A model generated the notes under the pieces. The model ran no database searches and had not been told where the DNA came from. It saw nothing but the letters and a program-made list of their open reading frames with translations. From Dryocosmus kuriphilus (Eukaryota; Arthropoda; Insecta; Hymenoptera; Cynipidae), in assembly GCA_038277395.1 (NCBI GenBank), contig CM076190.1, positions 129,796,197 to 129,860,196 on the forward strand: 64,000 nt of DNA, written 5' to 3'. Shown here in pieces: positions 56,420 to 63,669 of the stretch; the stretch's first letter is position 1; each line of letters starts with the position of its first letter. The translations under genes were made by a program, and so were the position numbers.

Positions 56420-57549
56420 TGAATCTACCACATCGTGCACTCACTGATGCCGATCTGTTGAAATATGCTAAAGCTATAAAAATTCCACATTTTCGTGGAG
56501 TGTTTATGCGTAATGAGCTACCAGTGCGTGGTCCCCGTCAAACTGAGTCAGCTATTGTAAATCTTGACGACAGTCACGGCCCTGGTACCCACTGGGTAAC
56601 ATATAGAAAGATCGGTAATAATATTCTATACTTTGATAGTTTCGGTAATCTTCGTCCACCGTCGGATCTTGTCGATTACCTCGGTGTTGGTAGCGTAATA
56701 GAGTACAATCATGATAGATATCAGGACTATGGCAGTGTTGAGTGTGGACACTTGTGTTTAAAATTTTTGTGTAAACAGCTGTATGTAAGTGACAAATACT
56801 GTCTATATAAGAGAGTGTGTGATGTACTGATTAGTGACAGTAGAGAGAAGTACACCATCATGAACGAATCATTTACTCTCACCATAACGGGAAACTCTTC
56901 TGTGCTCGAGGCAGAGTATTTCCCACCGATAGAACTCTCTCCACACAAGAACTACGCTCTTGGTCTCGTCGAATTGCTCACATTCAATGCGATTCCTAAC
57001 GTTGACGCTGGAAAGAATACAATCAAGGTCGGTCAAAGGAAAGTTGTCATACCCACTGGCAGCTATGAGATTGAAGACATTGAGAGATATGTTCAGAAGA
57101 TTCTAGCGAGTGACGGCATTACAATAAACATCAAGCCAAATAATAACACACTGCGCAGTGAGATAAAGTGTGATCATGAAGTGGACTTTCAACCAGTGGA
57201 TTCGATTGGACGTTTGTTGGGTTTCGCACCTCGTGTTCTTGTGGCCAATAAGACTCATACTTCTGATCTACCTGTGGCTATTCTCAAAGTGAACGCACTA
57301 CGAGTTGAGTGTAATGTCACAACAGGAGCCTACATCAATGAGCGCAAAGTGCACACGATTCACGAATTCTTTCCTGTTGTTCCACCAGGATATAAGATTG
57401 TGGAAGTGCCGTCACACGTCATTTATCTGCCAATCGCCGTGAAGACAATACATCAAATTCAGCTCCGCATTGTTGATCAAGACGGAGACTTGGTGAATTT
57501 TCGAGGAGAGATTATAACAATACGACTACACGTCAAATCATCATCGTAA
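56419..57549 (+). CDS. Adenain-like protease, in frame with penton-like protein
   Basis: The frame opens without an ATG: GTG 56419 overlaps the PLA2 stop, and family-like residues (LLKYAKAIKIPHFRGVFM) precede the first methionine (residue 30, 56506). Residues about 35-130 are a C5/adenain-type cysteine protease: His in GPGTHW (about 58), then YFDSFG (about 72), then ECGHLCLKFL with the nucleophile Cys near 109. It would mature virion proteins. Without a stop, the frame runs on through a methionine at residue 148 into the penton-like protein. Probably translated as a frameshift extension of the PLA2 gene, or from a lost start. Confidence 0.85.
   Translation: MNLPHRALTDADLLKYAKAIKIPHFRGVFMRNELPVRGPRQTESAIVNLDDSHGPGTHWVTYRKIGNNILYFDSFGNLRPPSDLVDYLGVGSVIEYNHDRYQDYGSVECGHLCLKFLCKQLYVSDKYCLYKRVCDVLISDSREKYTIMNESFTLTITGNSSVLEAEYFPPIELSPHKNYALGLVELLTFNAIPNVDAGKNTIKVGQRKVVIPTGSYEIEDIERYVQKILASDGITINIKPNNNTLRSEIKCDHEVDFQPVDSIGRLLGFAPRVLVANKTHTSDLPVAILKVNALRVECNVTTGAYINERKVHTIHEFFPVVPPGYKIVEVPSHVIYLPIAVKTIHQIQLRIVDQDGDLVNFRGEIITIRLHVKSSS
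56804..56841 (+). promoter_or_regulatory. Internal promoter for the penton-like protein
   Basis: TATATAAG at 56804-56811, inside the protease frame, followed by TTAGT (56831) and ACAGT (56837-56841) initiator-like words at 27-35 bases. It sits 20-30 bases before ATG 56860. The TATA word and flank (GTCTATATAAG) are identical to the capsid promoter at 57592-57601. Confidence 0.6.
56860..57549 (+). CDS. Penton-like (minor capsid) protein
   Basis: 230 codons from ATG 56860, in frame with the upstream protease. Starts MNESFTLTITGNSSVLEAEY, then YALGLVELLTF, IGRLLGF, THTSDLPV, GAYINERKVHTIHEFFP and LVNFRGEIITIRLHVK, beta-rich sequence conserved in many insect Polinton-like elements and consistent with a single jelly-roll capsid vertex protein. 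Its own TATA box at 56804 suggests separate expression, so the in-frame join to the protease may be incidental. The assignment as penton rests on size, neighbours and fold impression. Confidence 0.7.
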   Translation: MNESFTLTITGNSSVLEAEYFPPIELSPHKNYALGLVELLTFNAIPNVDAGKNTIKVGQRKVVIPTGSYEIEDIERYVQKILASDGITINIKPNNNTLRSEIKCDHEVDFQPVDSIGRLLGFAPRVLVANKTHTSDLPVAILKVNALRVECNVTTGAYINERKVHTIHEFFPVVPPGYKIVEVPSHVIYLPIAVKTIHQIQLRIVDQDGDLVNFRGEIITIRLHVKSSS

Positions 57550-57593
57550 TAATAATAATAATAATGGGTATTGTGTACAATCGAAAAGGAGTC

Positions 57594-57629
57594 TATATAA
57601 GCGAGACAAGATGCCAGACACAGGTCAGT
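57594..57629 (+). promoter_or_regulatory. Major capsid gene promoter
   Basis: TATATAAG at 57594-57601 and TCAGT at 57625-57629 (33 bases to the A); a second TCAGT follows eight bases on. A small frame starting at 57611 begins before the predicted start site and is not called. Confidence 0.75.
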
Positions 57630-57755
57630 TCTCAGTCAGCACACAAAGCGCTAACACCTCAGAACGTGCTCCTTCTGAAACAACTAGGCCTCAAAGTCAA
57701 AGAAAGAAATTGAAAATATTTATCATCTCCAGCTGTTGCAACAGAGAAAAAGAAA

Positions 57756-58994
57756 ATGGAAGAAATATTAAACATTCAAGCACCAGTGACATTTGACGAG
57801 TCCATATCCCACTATGAGATTCATGCACATCAACCTTATGCCTCATCGTCATTCAACAACAGTGATGAAATTCGAATCACTGTCCAGCATCAAGATTTGT
57901 GTATACTACCCAGTAAGAGTTCACTGCACGTGTACGGAAGACTGACTAGGGATGATGATGTAGCCAGAAATGTTACTGCGACAAACTTAGTGAACAATGC
58001 AATCTCCTTTCTTTTTGATGAAGCTCGCTATGAACTCAATGGTATTGAGATTGATCGTTGCAAAAATGTCGGTCTCACGAGCACCATGAAAGGCTACGTC
58101 TCTCTCACTCCTGGAAAAAGTCATCTTATGGAGAATGCAGGATGGCTAGGCATCCCGGAAGGTACAGGACGTCTTACCAATGAGGAGGGATATTTTGATG
58201 TTACTATACCACTCAGTATGATCCTAGGATTCGCTGAAGACTATCAAAAAATTGTTGTAAATGCAAAGCATCAACTTATCCTGACAAGATCACGCAGTGA
58301 CTTGAACGCCATCATTCAACAACGACAAGATCCTGGAAACGAAGAACAATTTAGGATCTCGATTCAGAAAGTGGAGTGGATGATACCGTATGTGATGGCT
58401 TCGGATCAGCAGAAGATACAGTTGCTAAACTTTATTGAAAAGGACCCTCTGACCACGATGAGTTTTCGCTCATGGGAATTGTATGAGTACCCCCTGCTCC
58501 CCACCACCTCAAGGCACATATGGACTGTGAAAACGTCAACTCAATTGGAGAAACCACGTTACGTTATATTGGGTTTTCAGACAGGCCGAAAGGATAGGCG
58601 AACAAGATATGCTAATCGTTTCGATCATTGCAATTTAAGCAATGTCAAGGTGTTTCTCAATTCACAGTACTATCCGTACGGCAATCTGAACCTGAACATT
58701 AATCACAATCAGTTTGCACTACTGTATGAGATGTATGCAAATTTTCAGGCAGCATACTATAGCAAAGAGTCTGAACCAATGTTGAAGAAAAACGATTTCA
58801 GAGAACACGCTCCTCTGGCTGTTATCGATTGCTCAAAACAAAATGAGTTTCTCAAACAGACCTCAGTGGACGTTCGTCTGGAATTTGAATCTGGAGACAA
58901 TTTTCCCGCTGAAACTTCAGCCTACTGCCTCATCATACATGATCGTCTTATTCAATATCAACCTCTCAGTGGCAGCGTAAAAAAATTGATTTAA
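57756..58994 (+). CDS. Major capsid (hexon-like) protein
   Basis: 412 codons from ATG 57756 in good context (AAAATGG). Landmarks: APVTFDESISHYEIHAHQPY, SSLHVYGRL, ISFLFDEARYELNGIEIDRC, TSTMKGYVSLTPG and ITLSMIL-like VTIPLSMILGF, matching the double jelly-roll capsid proteins of insect Polinton/adintovirus elements, though shorter than vertebrate hexons. Forms the virion shell with the penton-like protein and is probably matured near the adenain-like protease. Followed by short GC-rich repeats, then the last gene. Confidence 0.85.
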   Translation: MEEILNIQAPVTFDESISHYEIHAHQPYASSSFNNSDEIRITVQHQDLCILPSKSSLHVYGRLTRDDDVARNVTATNLVNNAISFLFDEARYELNGIEIDRCKNVGLTSTMKGYVSLTPGKSHLMENAGWLGIPEGTGRLTNEEGYFDVTIPLSMILGFAEDYQKIVVNAKHQLILTRSRSDLNAIIQQRQDPGNEEQFRISIQKVEWMIPYVMASDQQKIQLLNFIEKDPLTTMSFRSWELYEYPLLPTTSRHIWTVKTSTQLEKPRYVILGFQTGRKDRRTRYANRFDHCNLSNVKVFLNSQYYPYGNLNLNINHNQFALLYEMYANFQAAYYSKESEPMLKKNDFREHAPLAVIDCSKQNEFLKQTSVDVRLEFESGDNFPAETSAYCLIIHDRLIQYQPLSGSVKKLI

Positions 58995-59068
58995 GTGGTA
59001 GGTTGAATGTCAGCAGTGGTGGGGTAATTCCAGCAGTGGTGGGGGTAATGCCAGCCGTGGTGGGGAGA
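58995..59068 (+). repeat. Three short CAGCAGTGGTGGGG repeats
   Basis: Units of about 24 bases (CCAGCAGTGGTGGGGGTAATG and variants) at roughly 59010, 59031 and 59052, between the capsid stop and the next TATA box. Confidence 0.7.
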
Positions 59069-59072
59069 AAGT

Positions 59073-59107
59073 TATAAAAGAGCTGATTTCAGTAAGCAGA
59101 ATTCATT
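59073..59107 (+). promoter_or_regulatory. Promoter of the last Polinton gene
   Basis: TATAAAAG at 59073-59080. TCAGT at 59089 is too close (18 bases); TTCATT near 59103 fits the 31-base spacing and would leave a leader of about 12 bases before ATG 59118. Confidence 0.6.
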
Positions 59108-59117
59108 TTTCATCGAA

Positions 59118-59633
59118 ATGGAGTTCATAGTGGACGTGCAAGGCTTCAAGAAGCCCATTAACCAGTTTGTCTTCAAGGAGTTGGCTGTAGTTTCTCTCCA
59201 GGAAGACTCTCAACCTGTGGTTTATCTATTTGAGCCTCCGTGCTACTGGCATGTGTTGCCAGCCCGCTACAAGAGTGAAAATTTGTGGCTGACGCACAAC
59301 AATTATCATGGTCTCGAATGGAGTGCTGGTGACATACCCTACGAAGAAGTGAGGCACATAATTCGAAAAAGACTGCGTGGTGCCAATGCAGTCTATGTTA
59401 AAGGATTGGAAAAGAAGAGGTGGATGGAGCAGTTTCTGAAAAATGTATATAATCTCGAAGATTTGGGTTGTCCTTCACTCCACAAATTGCACCCTTCGGT
59501 TTGCATGAGATGTAATCACCATACTCAGTGCTGGTATGAAAATTGTGCAGTTCGAAATGCTCTTGCTCTCAGGAACTGGTTCTTGACTCCTCGTGATAAG
59601 CCTACTATTAGACATTACACTCCAAGTAAAATC

Positions 59634-59673
<40 letters not shown>

Positions 59674-59765
59674 GTGTGAAAGATGATGAGATGAAAGATC
59701 TTGATGATGATCTTCATACCTCAAACATTGTATCGCTTACCGGTTGTGAATTTATGTACTCTTAA
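59118..59765 (+). CDS. Uncharacterised Polinton protein, 215 aa, poly-Asp tail
   Basis: From ATG 59118. Begins MEFIVDVQGFKKPINQFVFK and ELAVVSL, later YHGLEWSAGDIPYEE, VYVKGLEKKRWMEQFL, NLEDLGCPSLHKLHP, then a Cys/His patch (CMRCNHHTQCWYENC). I recognise this as a family often found in insect Polinton-like elements, always unnamed. The D/E, H, and late Cys/His spacing resembles decayed DEDD-type exonuclease folds, but no complete catalytic set is visible. A GAT microsatellite (59635-59670) encodes a run of about 13 aspartates near the C-terminus. Poly(A) signal AATAAA at 59840. Confidence 0.75.
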
Positions 59766-59839
59766 AAAAGCGTTTTATTCTCCTATGTGTAAATAGGTTA
59801 AGATTCTACGTTGTATTCTTAGCTTAAGTTTTTTGTTTT

Positions 59840-59845
59840 AATAAA
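59840..59845 (+). terminator. Poly(A) signal of the right-hand gene
   Basis: AATAAA 75 bases after the stop of the 215-aa gene, with a second AATAAA a few bases later. Confidence 0.65.
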
Positions 59846-59879
59846 CAAATAAAAAGTTTATATGTAAAGAAGTTTTAAC

Positions 59880-60195
59880 TTTTATTTTAACCCTATCAAC
59901 TTAGTTTTCTTAATTTATGGATAAGTTGTACATTTTCCGCTTCGTTCCTTCAAACAACAACGATGGATTTCACACTCTACTGCGATTTACAGGTAAGTAT
60001 TTTTTTTTTTAACTCTTGAGAACATTCTCACGCCAGAATGTTCTAGAAGGTTAGATTGCATCATCTTGCGTAACTTATCGAAACTTGTCGAAACGTGCAT
60101 CAACTTGTTTAAACTTGTCGATGCTTGTCGAAACTTGTCGAGTTCTCGGGAATCCCCATAATACGTCACCTACAGTATGTGTAGGAGAGAGAGAG
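59880..60195. repeat. Inner right region with HSE-like and CTTGTCGAAAC repeats
   Basis: Contains AGAACATTCT (60019-60028) and the perfect AGAATGTTCTAGAAG (60035-60049) with the flank GCCAGAATGTTCTAGAAGGT, the same unit as upstream of polB but no gene follows it. Then CTTGTCGAAACTTGTCGA repeats (60060-60140). It looks like a duplicated copy of the left regulatory block. Confidence 0.6.
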
Positions 60196-60734
60196 ATGTA
60201 AATTCCATTACATAACCTTGACTGCATTTTTACTTAGCACGGACATGAACCACGTCAATTCTCGGTGTATAGTCTGGAACAGAACCCCTCCTTACCGACA
60301 GACGTTAAATAGCTTATTTCATAAGTGACAGATTCCTGTCTTTTTGATGGTAACAAACTGCCACAAATTTCTGCCTTACCGACTGATGGTAACAAACTGC
60401 CACAGATTTCTGCCTTACCGACTGATGGTAACAAACTGCCACAGATTTCTGCCTTACCGACTGATGGTAACAAACTGCCATGTTCCTAATGGGTCCATAA
60501 ACCCTACCTTGCCGACTGAGGGTAACAAACTGCCACAGATTTCTGCCTTACCAGCAGATGGTAACAAACTGCCATGTTTCTAATGCATCCAGAAACCCTA
60601 CCTTACCGACCGAGGGTAATACCGACTGTCGATACTTAGCATGGACAGAACCCACTGAGGGAGTAGTGGCGCCATCTGTCGGCGGCAGCGCGAAGCTTGT
60701 CGTGCTGCCCCCGGACGTACACTGCTATACTACT
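60196..60734 (-). repeat. Polinton right terminal inverted repeat
   Basis: Inverse of the left TIR. The outer end ...CACTGCTATACTACT stops at 60734. It contains four or more 39-base units (60340-60570). A segment at 60290-60345 (CAGACGTTAAATAGCTTATT) has no counterpart on the left. Confidence 0.93.
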
Positions 60735-60740
60735 GAGTGC
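60735..60740. repeat. Target-site duplication GAGTGC, right copy
   Basis: Exact repeat of 45897-45902; the mariner transposase frame resumes here. Confidence 0.95.
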
Positions 60741-61390
60741 AGAGCTCCAAAGTGTTTTTGGAGCGCTACGAACGCGAAGGCGATGATTTTCTCTACTCTA
60801 ATGTTACTGGAGACGAAACTTAGGTTGCCCACTACACGCCTGAAACTAAGGGGCAGTCTCAACAATGGCGCCACACCTTGTCACCCTCCGCCAAGAAATT
60901 CAAAACCACAATTTCAATCAAAAAAATCATGGCATCCGTGTTTTGGGACCATAAAGGCATAATTTTCATTGAATATCTGCCTCACGGGGAGACCGTCAAC
61001 GCGGCAAGATACTGTGAGACGCTGAAAAAATTGAAAAGGGCGATTCAGAATAAAAGGAGGGGCATGCTGACGAAGGGAGTTTGCCTGCTGCATGACAATG
61101 CCAAACCTCACACGGCCAACGCCACGAAGCAACTCCTGGACTCTTTTGGATGGGACATTTTGAACCACCCCCCGTATTCCCCTGACCTGGCCCCTTCAGA
61201 TTTCCATCTCTTCACTTCCCTGAAGGTACACATGGGTGGAAGCAAGTTCTCAACGGACGAGGAGGTGAAGGGGGAGGTGGAGAAGTGGGCGAAAGAGCTG
61301 GCGGGAGACTTCTTCGAGGCAGGCATCAAGAAATTGATCCCGCTGCTCACCACTTGCATCGAGAGGGATGGTGACTATGTCGAAAAATAA
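60741..61390 (+). pseudogene. Mariner transposase, C-terminal part
   Basis: Continues the frame of 45488-45902. The first catalytic block NVTGDET is followed at once by TAG where the family has TGG (Trp). Then HDNAKPHT and, 34 residues after that aspartate, SPDLAPSDFHLF, giving the DD34D triad. Ends at 61390 (TTCIERDGDYVEK). The transposase was therefore killed by a nonsense change as well as by the Polinton. Confidence 0.92.
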
Positions 61391-61490
61391 CTTACATATG
61401 TACAAGTGTAACCAACTATGTTTTTGTTTTAATAAATTCTTTTGAAGCCTACATAAATTGAGTACACTTACTTTCTGGACGTGCCTCGTA

Positions 61491-61965
61491 AATTCCATCT
61501 TTTACGTATACCAGCTAAAACAAGTTCAAGATGTACGTTAGTAAACAACGAGGTCACATCCAAAGAAGCCATAATGTGTTTAGAAGGAATGGTTTTATTA
61601 GTTATAAATTCCTTAAACTTGAAAGAGTTTTTGACTTGTGTATTAGGGATAGGTAAAGCATCAGTGAAAATTTTTTTAAACATCTTTGCTATATTAAAAG
61701 TTGGTGAATTCATTAAAGAAACAACTGGTCGAAGTGGATAATTTATTTTGTGAACTTTTGTCAGATCATAAATTCTGGCAATATTAGTGTTATCTGCTGA
61801 CATATCTTTAACTTTAATATTTTTGCCCAAAATACCTTTAAGTCTCCAAGCGTTTAAAATTTTAAAAGTATCATTTTTTAATTGTTTGGTTGGATTGAAG
61901 TTTAATTTTTGGTAAGTTGAAGTATCATTTAACATATTTTGCATATTTTTAATATACTTTTTTCG
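61491..61965 (-). pseudogene. Penelope-like reverse transcriptase, N-terminal part
   Basis: Reads IYDLTKVHKINYPLRPVVS, SPTFNIAKMFKKI, VKNSFKFKEFI and SLDVTSLFTNVHLE (RT motifs 1-3 with the first catalytic Asp), then meets the mariner at 61490. The corresponding downstream part lies at 44351-45319. Sequence upstream of 61965 is not Penelope-like, so the copy lacks its start. Confidence 0.85.
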
Positions 61966-62488
61966 GGTGCAGTTCCGAATAGCGGATACCTCCGATTTAT
62001 TTGAAACTACGTATACTTACGTATTTTGACGCGCTGATTACGAAAATCATAGTGAAAATTGGCGACTAGGCTATTTTCATGGTGAAAACCATAAAAAACC
62101 CATAACATTGATGGGTTTTTTATGTTTATCTCAGTAAATATACAAAATATATAAAAACCTTTTAAACAAAAGTTGTAGCCAGCATAAAAATACATCTTTT
62201 ATGTTTTATATACTTTTTCTCTTAAACCATTATTTTCCGAGAAAAATGGGATAATGTTCCAACAAGTACATTTTGACAAGACTCCATTAGTTTCGGCATT
62301 GACTACTTACGCACTTTACCACGGGAAGGTTGGAGCTTGGTCTTTAAAGTGCATGTTTTTTTTTTGCTTTTTGTATTTTAGTTTATTTTTCGCATTTTTT
62401 TAAATTTAATTTTTTGAAAAGTAACGCTTAAGTAAAAGAAAGAAGAAGTAAGAAAAAGTAACGTTTAACGAAAAAAGAACGTAAAAAA
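61966..62488. other. No gene; contains a 14-bp perfect hairpin
   Basis: AT-rich flank of the Merlin gene. CATAAAAAACCCAT (62090-62103) and ATGGGTTTTTTATG (62111-62124) form a perfect 14-bp stem with a seven-base loop. Possibly one subterminal region of the Merlin element; its ends were not found. Confidence 0.5.
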
Positions 62489-63424
62489 TTAGTTTCCTTT
62501 GCCAGGATAGCAAATTTGTATGTCAGTGATCAACTGAGAAAAGGGATCTGCGTTTAGTTTTCTTACCAGACGCCGCCACAAAAATTCGCAAAGATGGTCT
62601 GCTAAGTTGTTTTTGTGAACTCCACCCCGTGATAGGGAGCGTCGCATCCAACGCCAGGACGATTCTATATTTTGTGTGTGCGCTCCAGTTTCCTGATTCA
62701 CAAACTCTTGAGAATGATTCACAGTTTTGTGGACATAACCATGAGCTTTCAGATTTAAGTAGCCTTTCCAGCAGTCTGTTTGGATTTCTGTGCCAATTGC
62801 TATATGCTTCTGGATCAAAGAGAGTAAGGTTGTTTCATCTCTTTTGTTATCAGGGCAAATTTCCAATCGATAATTCTCAGGATGCCCCCTGTGAATCATT
62901 CCCAAGATCCAAGAGCCTTCCACCACACGTCCTCTTTCGTACTTTTGACGTCCTATTTTACACACATCGATTTCTACAATTTCCCCCACGCCTCCTATTT
63001 TACCTTCATTTTCAAACTGTTGGTCAAGAGCAACCATACAAACTTCTCGACAAAAGGAAAAGCGATCGGCAACACTTTCCCTGGACACCTGCTGACCTTC
63101 AATTATACTGCTTTCGCGAATGGTTTGTTCAAAGGTTAAATTAACAGCAAAGCTGTATGTAATTAACATGCAGGCTGCTGCTGAAATGTGAGATTGCTCA
63201 AACCACGTATTTTCCGCTACAGTAGCATTATGAGAGTATTTGCCCTTTTTTTGGCATTTAAATTGACCACAGGTAAATACTGATTCGTGTAGGGTCATGC
63301 TCTTTTTATGTTTAATGCAATATCTTGTGCTTGGAATGAGTTCGATATCGCGTAACCACTGAAGGGTTTTTTCGCGATCTTGGAAAATAGAGCTCAAAGT
63401 GAAGATGTTATGAATCTGATTCAT
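62489..63424 (-). CDS. Merlin transposase (IS1595/ISXO2-like)
   Basis: 311 codons from ATG 63424 (the frame is open further up but has no ATG). An N-terminal Cys/His region (CIKHKKSM, FTCGQFKC), a helix-turn-helix-like stretch, then the ISXO2-like DDE domain: D153 in IVEIDVCKIG, D217 in EIQTDCWKGY, E254 in QNIESSWRWMRR. Close in length to eukaryotic Merlin transposases and uninterrupted, so this copy may still encode protein. A GGTAAGT splice-donor-like word lies 15-20 bases before the ATG, so a longer first exon is possible. Terminal repeats of the element were not identified. Confidence 0.85.
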   Translation of the reverse strand: MNQIHNIFTLSSIFQDREKTLQWLRDIELIPSTRYCIKHKKSMTLHESVFTCGQFKCQKKGKYSHNATVAENTWFEQSHISAAACMLITYSFAVNLTFEQTIRESSIIEGQQVSRESVADRFSFCREVCMVALDQQFENEGKIGGVGEIVEIDVCKIGRQKYERGRVVEGSWILGMIHRGHPENYRLEICPDNKRDETTLLSLIQKHIAIGTEIQTDCWKGYLNLKAHGYVHKTVNHSQEFVNQETGAHTQNIESSWRWMRRSLSRGGVHKNNLADHLCEFLWRRLVRKLNADPFSQLITDIQICYPGKGN

Positions 63425-63669
63425 TTTTAACAACTTACCAATAACAGCGAAAAAGCTTAATTTAAATAGCAAGAGTTAAGAGAGAGACAGAGCGACTCAC
63501 GCGGGACTTGCTCCGTGGCACGTTCAGACTCGATTATTCCAGCACCGACGTGTGTGATGAAGACAATCGAGCGTGCGAGAGAGAGAGGGGGAAAATAAAG
63601 AGTAGGGAGCTAATCCACGCCCAGATGTGAGATGAAAAACGGTAAAAAGTGTAATAAATAATGTTGCTC
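63425..63669. other. Merlin upstream region; no gene
   Basis: Contains a purine-rich GAGAGAGAGAGGGGG stretch near 63577. Probably promoter or flank of the Merlin gene; no clear TATA box. Confidence 0.35.

Larger units (their letters stand above)
45903..60734. mobile_element. Polinton/Maverick, adintovirus-like (14.8 kb)
   Basis: Long terminal inverted repeats starting AGTAGTATAGCAG, an exact 6-bp duplication, and the diagnostic gene set: protein-primed-type DNA polymerase B, retroviral-type integrase, A32/FtsK-like ATPase, adenain-like protease, major capsid-like and penton-like proteins, plus a PLA2-domain virion protein as in adintoviruses. Layout: polB (+), then integrase, two unknowns and the ATPase (all -), then PLA2, protease-penton, capsid and one unknown (all +). 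The outer 135 bases of the two TIRs differ at only two positions, so insertion is recent. Frame breaks are confined to the 5' part of polB and the PLA2/protease junction. Confidence 0.96.
45320..61488 (+). mobile_element. Mariner split by a Polinton
   Basis: Left end CGTGGCACGTCCAGAAAGTA at 45320, right end TACTTTCTGGACGTGCCTCG ending at 61488, flanked by TA (45318-45319, 61489-61490). Without the Polinton it is about 1.33 kb, the usual mariner length. It belongs to the same family as the deleted copy at 10846-11766. It inserted in the Penelope-like element and then received the Polinton inside its transposase gene. Confidence 0.95.
44200..61965 (-). mobile_element. Penelope-like retroelement, split by a mariner
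   Basis: Minus-strand reverse-transcriptase sequence on both sides of the mariner: the upstream part at 61965-61491 and the downstream part at 45319-44351. Removing the mariner with one TA brings the two within a one-base frame offset of each other. The element appears 5' truncated, breaking off near 61965. The 3' limit near 44200 is a guess. Confidence 0.85.

Noticed and set aside
57611..57796. 61-codon frame before the capsid gene
   Set aside because: Its ATG lies before the predicted transcript start (57627) and it overlaps the real capsid start.
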